This document shows, one piece after another, positions 20,448 through 24,131 of a stretch of DNA of 24,131 nucleotides. The stretch's first letter is position 1; each line of letters begins with the position of its first letter. The stretch covers positions 1 to 24,131 of the forward strand of contig JBQCIO010000326.1 of the NCBI GenBank assembly GCA_051953655.1, written 5' to 3'. A program made the translations under genes and the position numbers. The DNA comes from JBQCHF01 sp051953655. Its GTDB lineage: Bacteria > Actinomycetota > Actinomycetes > Motilibacterales > Motilibacteraceae. The notes under the pieces are model-generated. The model was not told the origin of the DNA, ran no database searches, and saw nothing but the letters and a program-made list of their open reading frames with translations.

Positions 20448-20936
20448 GTGAGCCTGCGAGAGGGCGTCCGGGCCCTCATCCTCGACGAGGACGACGCCGT
20501 CCTGCTCGTCCGCTTCGACTGGGACGGGTTGGACGTGCCGGGCGGCTTCTGGGCCAACCCCGGTGGCGGCGTCGAGCCGGGCGAGAGCCGTTTCGACGCG
20601 CTCGCTCGCGAGCTCGCCGAGGAGGTCGGGCTGGTCCTGCGTGACGCGGCGGACCTGGGCCCGGAGGTCTGGACCAAGACGGCGGTGTTCCCGATGCCAC
20701 CCTGGGACGGCCAAGTCGACCACATCCACCTGCTCCGGGTCCCGCGCTTCATCCCTCGGCCGGCGATGTCGGCGGCTCAGCTGCAGGCCGAGAACGTGCA
20801 GGAGATCCGGTGGTGGAGCCGCCACGAGATGAGGACCACCGACGCGACCTTCGCCCCGCGGGCGTTGCCTGCGCTGCTCGACGCGCTCCTCGCGGGCGAG
20901 CTTCCCGAGGAGCCCCACGCCCTCACCGGGTTCTGA
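20448..20936 (+). CDS. Nudix hydrolase
   Basis: 162 residues from GTG 20448. The Nudix box is complete: GGGVEPGESRFDALARELAEEVGL (G-x5-E-x7-R-E-U-x-E-E-x-G-U), in which the glutamates bind Mg. VRALILDEDDAVLLVRFDW precedes it as the first strand. VQEIRWWSRHEMRTTDATFAPRALPALL is the usual late segment. These enzymes cleave a nucleoside diphosphate linked to another group; the substrate is unknown. It is a short stand-alone protein, the last intact plus-strand gene in the window. Confidence 0.93.
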   Translation: MSLREGVRALILDEDDAVLLVRFDWDGLDVPGGFWANPGGGVEPGESRFDALARELAEEVGLVLRDAADLGPEVWTKTAVFPMPPWDGQVDHIHLLRVPRFIPRPAMSAAQLQAENVQEIRWWSRHEMRTTDATFAPRALPALLDALLAGELPEEPHALTGF

Positions 20937-20966
20937 GCCGCGTAGCAGTCCTGCACGCCAAAACCG

Positions 20967-21819
20967 CTAGAACGGGGGCGCCTCGTGGGAGTCGCCGGTG
21001 GTGCCCCAGCCTCGACCGATCTCGGGCAGGAGGCGGTGGGGTTCGCGCCGGTACTCGTGCCCGGAGTGGGTGATGACGCGGTGGCCGCCGTCGTCGTCTC
21101 TGATGACGTCGAGGTGCTTGGCGGTCTTCAGCTGGTGGGTGGTCTTGCACTCGGGGTGCAGGTTGTCGGTGCTGGTCGGGCCGCCCGCCGGCTTCGATCT
21201 CGGGTCGTGCGGGTCGGGCGGTGGTCTCCATTCCTCGAGGTGGTCGTCCTCGGCTCACTCGACCGGGGCGTCGCATCGCGCATCCAGCGGGCGTGCCCCT
21301 CGACGAGCTGAGCGATCCGGTGCACCTGGGTCGGGTCGGAGACGGCGCGCAGGGTGGAGTCGCGGACGATGCGCTGCCGTCGGTGTCGAGCTGGTCGACC
21401 TCGTCGTGCCACACCTCGACCCGACGGCCCTTGCGCGCGGTCTCGTGCTCGAGCGCCCCGGTCCGGCAGCAGCTTGGCCAGGACCCGGTCGATGTGCCGC
21501 TGCAGCTCCCTGGTGGTGGACGTCGGCACTTTCGGGAGCACGAGGTCGAGGACCTTCTCGAGCAGCTCCTGCGGGACGGCGCGGGTGGCGGTGCGCAGCA
21601 CGTGCCACTGCTGGCGGGTCATCACCCCGGCCAGCATCAGCGCCCGCGCGGGCGTAAGGGCCGTCGAGCTGGCGGCCTGCTCGGCGACCGCGTACATCCC
21701 GGCCGGGGACAACCGCATCCCCAGCCGCAGCTCCTCCCGCCGGCAGCGGGCGGCCATGGTCGCGGCAGCCAGCAGCACCCGGTCGTACATCCGCAACCTG
21801 GCCAACGGAGCCGGCGGGT
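20967..21819 (-). pseudogene. Degraded DUF222/HNH endonuclease remnant
   Basis: Fragments of one DUF222-HNH protein occur in order on the minus strand but in different frames. The N-terminal piece (LARLRMYDRVLLAAATMAAR, then RLSPAGMYAVAEQAASSTAL and RALMLAGVMTRQQWHVLRTATRAVPQELLEKV) is DUF222. Next come VEVWHDEVDQLDTDGSAS in a second frame and DSTLRAVSDPTQVHRIAQLVEG back in the first. The HNH end is in a third frame: TSTDNLHPECKTTHQLKTA, then KHLDVIRDDDGGHRVITHSG, stopping at 20967. At least three frameshifts are needed. The 5' end is missing and is replaced by the palindromic repeat at 21820. Such proteins are numerous in actinobacteria and often decay. Confidence 0.82.
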
Positions 21820-21877
21820 CGCGGATCTTGATGCACCCGCACGCTCGAGGTGGGTGCACCAGGCCTCAAGATCCGCG
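21820..21877. repeat. Dispersed palindromic repeat, copy 2
   Basis: Outer perfect 12-bp arms CGCGGATCTTGA (21820-21831) and TCAAGATCCGCG (21866-21877) enclose inner arms TGCACCC (21832-21838) and GGGTGCA (21852-21858). It shares GATCTTGATGC and GCCTCAAGATCCGCG with the copy at 7112-7163. It marks the broken 5' end of the DUF222/HNH remnant. Confidence 0.75.
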
Positions 21878-21962
21878 AAGAACCGGACGCTGGCAACGAG
21901 AACCCGCCCCGCGCCGGGCCGCCCCGTCAACAGCCGCCTTGGACCCGACCACAGAATGACCG

Positions 21963-22024
21963 CAGCCGCGCAGCACTGCCCTCACGGCAGCCCCAGCCGC
22001 GCAGCACTGCCCTCACGGCAGCCG
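21963..22024. repeat. Two tandem copies of a 31-bp unit across the hydrolase stop codon
   Basis: CAGCCGCGCAGCACTGCCCT and the following CACGGCAGCC are repeated exactly at 21963 and 21994 (period 31, 30 of 31 identical with the last base differing). Each unit contains the small hairpin CTGCC-CTCAC-GGCAG. The second copy includes the TGA of the minus-strand hydrolase (22013-22015); the first lies beyond it. Confidence 0.8.
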
Positions 22025-23563
22025 CCGCACCGCATAGTCCCGCACCACGACGCGTTCGGGATCGTGGGCCTCGAACCGGGTGAGGGGGTCGAGCGCCGCC
22101 CGCACCCGAGGGTCGCTGCTGGCGTCCAGTCGTCCGGCGGTCCCGAGGTAGACCTCGCCGGCGTGCGCGTCCCCCGGCCGACCCTGACGTACGGCCGGAT
22201 CCCGCGCGGGGCCGGGCGCGGAGGGGTCGGCGGTGACCGTCGTCCAGCCGGCCCGGGCCGGGTTGGCCCGTCCGTCCAGCCGTGGCACCGGGTCGGTGCG
22301 GTGCTCCAGCGAGAGCACCGGGATCTGGTCCGGGACCGGGGTTCCGGCCACCGGCGACCCGGCGGTGACGACGCCGCGGACGGCGAAGCGGCGGCGGAAC
22401 GCCGGGTTGGCGGCCAGGTCCGCGGCGACCATGCCGCCGAGGCTGTGACCGACGAGCAGGACGGGTTCGCCGGGCGGAGCGTGCGCCGCCCGCATCGCGT
22501 CGGCCAGCGCCTGCGCGGCGGACCCGGCGAGCGCGGTGCGCTGCCCGGCGGCCAGGGCGGCGTCGGAGGTGAGGTCGGCCGGCGAGGAGCCGGCGGTCGG
22601 CGACCAGCAGAGGGTGCCGGGGAGCTGCACCACCCACGACCGACCCTCCGCGCCGTGCACCTGCAGCACGCGGACGCGGGCCGCGGCGCCCGCGCCGCAC
22701 CCGTCCCCGCCGTCCCCCGGGACCGGCTGATGACTCGCGGCGACGCTTCCGGCCAGCAGGCCTCGCAGGCCGGCCGGGACCGGTGCGGCGGCCGACCCGG
22801 ACCGCGGCGGCACGAGCGGCTGCAGGGGCGCCGGCCGCCCCTCGCGCAGCAGCCCGGCCCTGCGCCCGACAGCGAGCAGCAGGGCCATCGTCGCCTGCGG
22901 GTCGCCACGGTCCGGGGACATGGCCCAGGGGACCGTCAGCAGTCTCGACCCGCCGAGCACCGTCGTATCGAGCAGCCACGGATGGTCCGCGAGCACCTCT
23001 TGCCCGGCGGACCCCGTGGCACGGATCAGAGCCGTCGCACCGCTCCCCGCCGCCGTCCCGGGCGCCGCGGTGGCGAGCGCGGGCAGCAGGGGCAGCACCG
23101 GCAGCCCCTCGGCGACGGCTGCTCCGAGCCCGACCAGGACCGCACTCGCGGTCACCACCGCCGTCGCACCGGCGGCCAGCAGCAGGGCCTCGCCGGCCGC
23201 GGCCCGGGCCCGGTCCACGGCCGCTCGCGCAGACTCCTCCGCCGCGCGATAAGAGCGCACGGCGGCGTGCAGAGCCAGCCCGGTGCCGCCGATCCGCGCG
23301 GCCAGGACTACCGGCCCCCCTGGGGCGGCCAGGCCCGCCAGGGCGGTCGCCGTCCGCAGCGCGGCGGCGGGGGCGAGGGGCGCGACCAATGCCAGCTGGG
23401 GGTCGACGGCGAGCGGCAGCAGCGCCGCGGCCACCGAGCGGACCCTGCCGGCCGAGACGTCGACCGCATCCGCGAGGCCCTCGAGGTCGTCGAGCTCCGC
23501 GTCGATGCCGCCCACGCCGCCGCGCACGCGCCAGGGCCTCTCGGAAGCGACAGCGGTGGTCAT
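22013..23563 (-). CDS. Alpha/beta-hydrolase (lipase-like) with WXG/ESX-like helical N-terminal region
   Basis: 516 residues. The N-terminal about 200 residues are Ala-rich helices (DAELDDLEGLADAVDVSAG, and YRAAEESARAAVDRARAAAGEALLLAAGATA) with a strongly hydrophobic stretch, like the helical heads of type VII secretion substrates. The C-terminal half is an alpha/beta hydrolase: VLQVHGAEGRSWVVQLPGT, then the nucleophile elbow VLLVGHSLGGM (Ser near residue 373), VRGVVTAGSPVAGTPVP, and VLSLEHRTDPVPRLDG (probable acid). The catalytic His is probably in AHAGEVYL. The family resembles the PGAP1/lipase-3 group; the substrate is unknown. The ATG overlaps the stop of the small upstream protein as ATGA. 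No signal peptide is seen, which fits export by a non-Sec route or a cytosolic role. Confidence 0.8.
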   Translation of the reverse strand: MTTAVASERPWRVRGGVGGIDAELDDLEGLADAVDVSAGRVRSVAAALLPLAVDPQLALVAPLAPAAALRTATALAGLAAPGGPVVLAARIGGTGLALHAAVRSYRAAEESARAAVDRARAAAGEALLLAAGATAVVTASAVLVGLGAAVAEGLPVLPLLPALATAAPGTAAGSGATALIRATGSAGQEVLADHPWLLDTTVLGGSRLLTVPWAMSPDRGDPQATMALLLAVGRRAGLLREGRPAPLQPLVPPRSGSAAAPVPAGLRGLLAGSVAASHQPVPGDGGDGCGAGAAARVRVLQVHGAEGRSWVVQLPGTLCWSPTAGSSPADLTSDAALAAGQRTALAGSAAQALADAMRAAHAPPGEPVLLVGHSLGGMVAADLAANPAFRRRFAVRGVVTAGSPVAGTPVPDQIPVLSLEHRTDPVPRLDGRANPARAGWTTVTADPSAPGPARDPAVRQGRPGDAHAGEVYLGTAGRLDASSDPRVRAALDPLTRFEAHDPERVVVRDYAVRRLP

Positions 23564-23952
23564 CGGCGCGACCCAAGCGAGAGGTCCGACACGGCGTCGG
23601 AGACAACGGCCTCGAGCACGGTGACGCCGGCGGTCAGACCGGAGCCCAGCTGCACGACAGCGTGCTCCGCCGCCTCCTCGGCAGTCCGCGCCAGCACCGC
23701 AAGCCGGACCAGCTCCCGCTCGACGTCGTCCGCCTCGTGCCGCAGGGCCCGGGCGAGGCCGTCGGCCCGATCCGCGGCCTCGTCGGCGCCGTGGGCCAGG
23801 GACGCGAGCCGTTCGCGGAGCCGGTCCGCCGCGAGCGACCGCCAGCGCACCCCCGCCCCGGCGCGCAGCCGGCGCGCCTCCTGCCGCAGCTCCTCGGCGG
23901 CGGCGGTGGCCTGCCGGGCGAGCCGGCGCAGGTGCTGCGGATCGACGATCAC
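23560..23952 (-). CDS. Small helical WXG100-like protein
   Basis: 130 residues, almost wholly alpha-helical. MIVDPQHLRRLARQATAAAEELRQEARRL is the first helix. GVRWRSLAADRLRERLASLAHGADEAADRADGLA has the W-x-S/G turn near residue 37 followed by the second helix, as in WXG100/ESX proteins. A third helix region (EELVRLAVLARTAEEA-type) follows. The family is usually about 100 residues and exported by type VII secretion, often with a partner encoded next door. Here the partner is the overlapping hydrolase gene (ATGA). The Gly of WxG is Ser, so the assignment is by pattern only. It is the most upstream minus-strand gene in this part of the window; no secretion-machinery gene is in view. Confidence 0.68.
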   Translation of the reverse strand: MIVDPQHLRRLARQATAAAEELRQEARRLRAGAGVRWRSLAADRLRERLASLAHGADEAADRADGLARALRHEADDVERELVRLAVLARTAEEAAEHAVVQLGSGLTAGVTVLEAVVSDAVSDLSLGSRR

Positions 23953-24103
23953 GCCTCAGGACGCTAGGCCTGTCTGAGCTTCTGCAACCGAACAGCGGCT
24001 CGCGCTGTGGACGCTGCCGCCACGAGGCGCCGACCGGTGGACGGTGCCGCGTCAGCCAGCCGGGACGGCCGCCGAACGATCACGTGGGCGCGATCCTTTC
24101 ATG

Positions 24104-24131
24104 CCTACCGCGACAGATCTGTCGCGGTAGG
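24104..24131. repeat. Perfect 28-bp palindrome at the end of the window
   Basis: CCTACCGCGACAGA (24104-24117) is followed directly by its exact complement (24118-24131), with no loop. It is the last feature of the sequence, in a 179-nt stretch (23953-24131) with no gene. It may be a dispersed repeat, an operator or recombination site, or the place where assembly stopped. Confidence 0.8.

Noticed and set aside
21963..22024. CRISPR array
   Set aside because: Only two directly abutting units with no spacers, and no cas genes.
21221..23977. 918-residue open frame on the plus strand
   Set aside because: It is antisense to the hydrolase, WXG-like and DUF222/HNH sequences, is made of Arg/Gly/Pro-rich low-complexity sequence and matches no family. 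Long antisense frames are expected at this GC content.

Overview
The window is very GC-rich, uses many GTG/TTG starts, and carries an actinobacterial gene set: an Rpf-like LysM protein behind a ydaO-type riboswitch, DUF222/HNH remnants, sigma-B-type promoter motifs and leaderless promoters. It therefore looks like chromosomal DNA of a high-GC actinomycete. Geodermatophilaceae or a related soil lineage is my guess from overall content; the sequence does not prove it.

Layout. 112-1133 (minus): a secreted resuscitation-promoting-factor-like protein with a c-di-AMP riboswitch leader. Its reading frame is interrupted by a single in-frame TAG exactly where the catalytic glutamate codon belongs. 1303-2308: a hemerythrin-like protein with a Rho_N-like tail, then a double palindromic repeat. 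2430-5375 (minus): a membrane protein, a GT2-like glycosyltransferase and an aldehyde dehydrogenase in one probable operon. 5603-9478: a second hemerythrin-like protein, an SRPBCC protein, a large FAD oxidoreductase (minus) and a DUF1360 protein.

9740-17844 (plus) is the centrepiece. It is an eight-gene, largely translationally coupled operon with the three core enzymes of nucleotide-activated heptose synthesis (GmhB, GmhA, bifunctional HldE), two GT9 heptosyltransferase-family proteins, two other glycosyltransferases and a classical short-chain dehydrogenase. No HldD-type epimerase is present in the window. The operon should make ADP-D-glycero-D-manno-heptose and transfer it to a cell-surface or secreted glycan in an organism that presumably lacks LPS.

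17872-20936: a canonical hemerythrin-like protein (minus) divergent from a MarR regulator with an overlapping operator and leaderless promoter, then a universal stress protein, a HAD phosphatase and a Nudix hydrolase. 20967-21819: a frameshifted DUF222/HNH endonuclease remnant, cut at its 5' end by a dispersed palindromic repeat also found at 7112. 22013-23952 (minus): a WXG100-like helical protein coupled to an alpha/beta hydrolase, resembling a type VII secretion substrate pair. The last 28 bases are a perfect palindrome.

A unifying regulatory signal is a GNNT-N15-GGGTA(C/G) motif, the actinobacterial sigma-B/F consensus, upstream of five genes: all three hemerythrin-like genes, the SRPBCC gene and the DUF1360 gene. 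This suggests an envelope/general-stress neighbourhood built around the heptose glycan operon.
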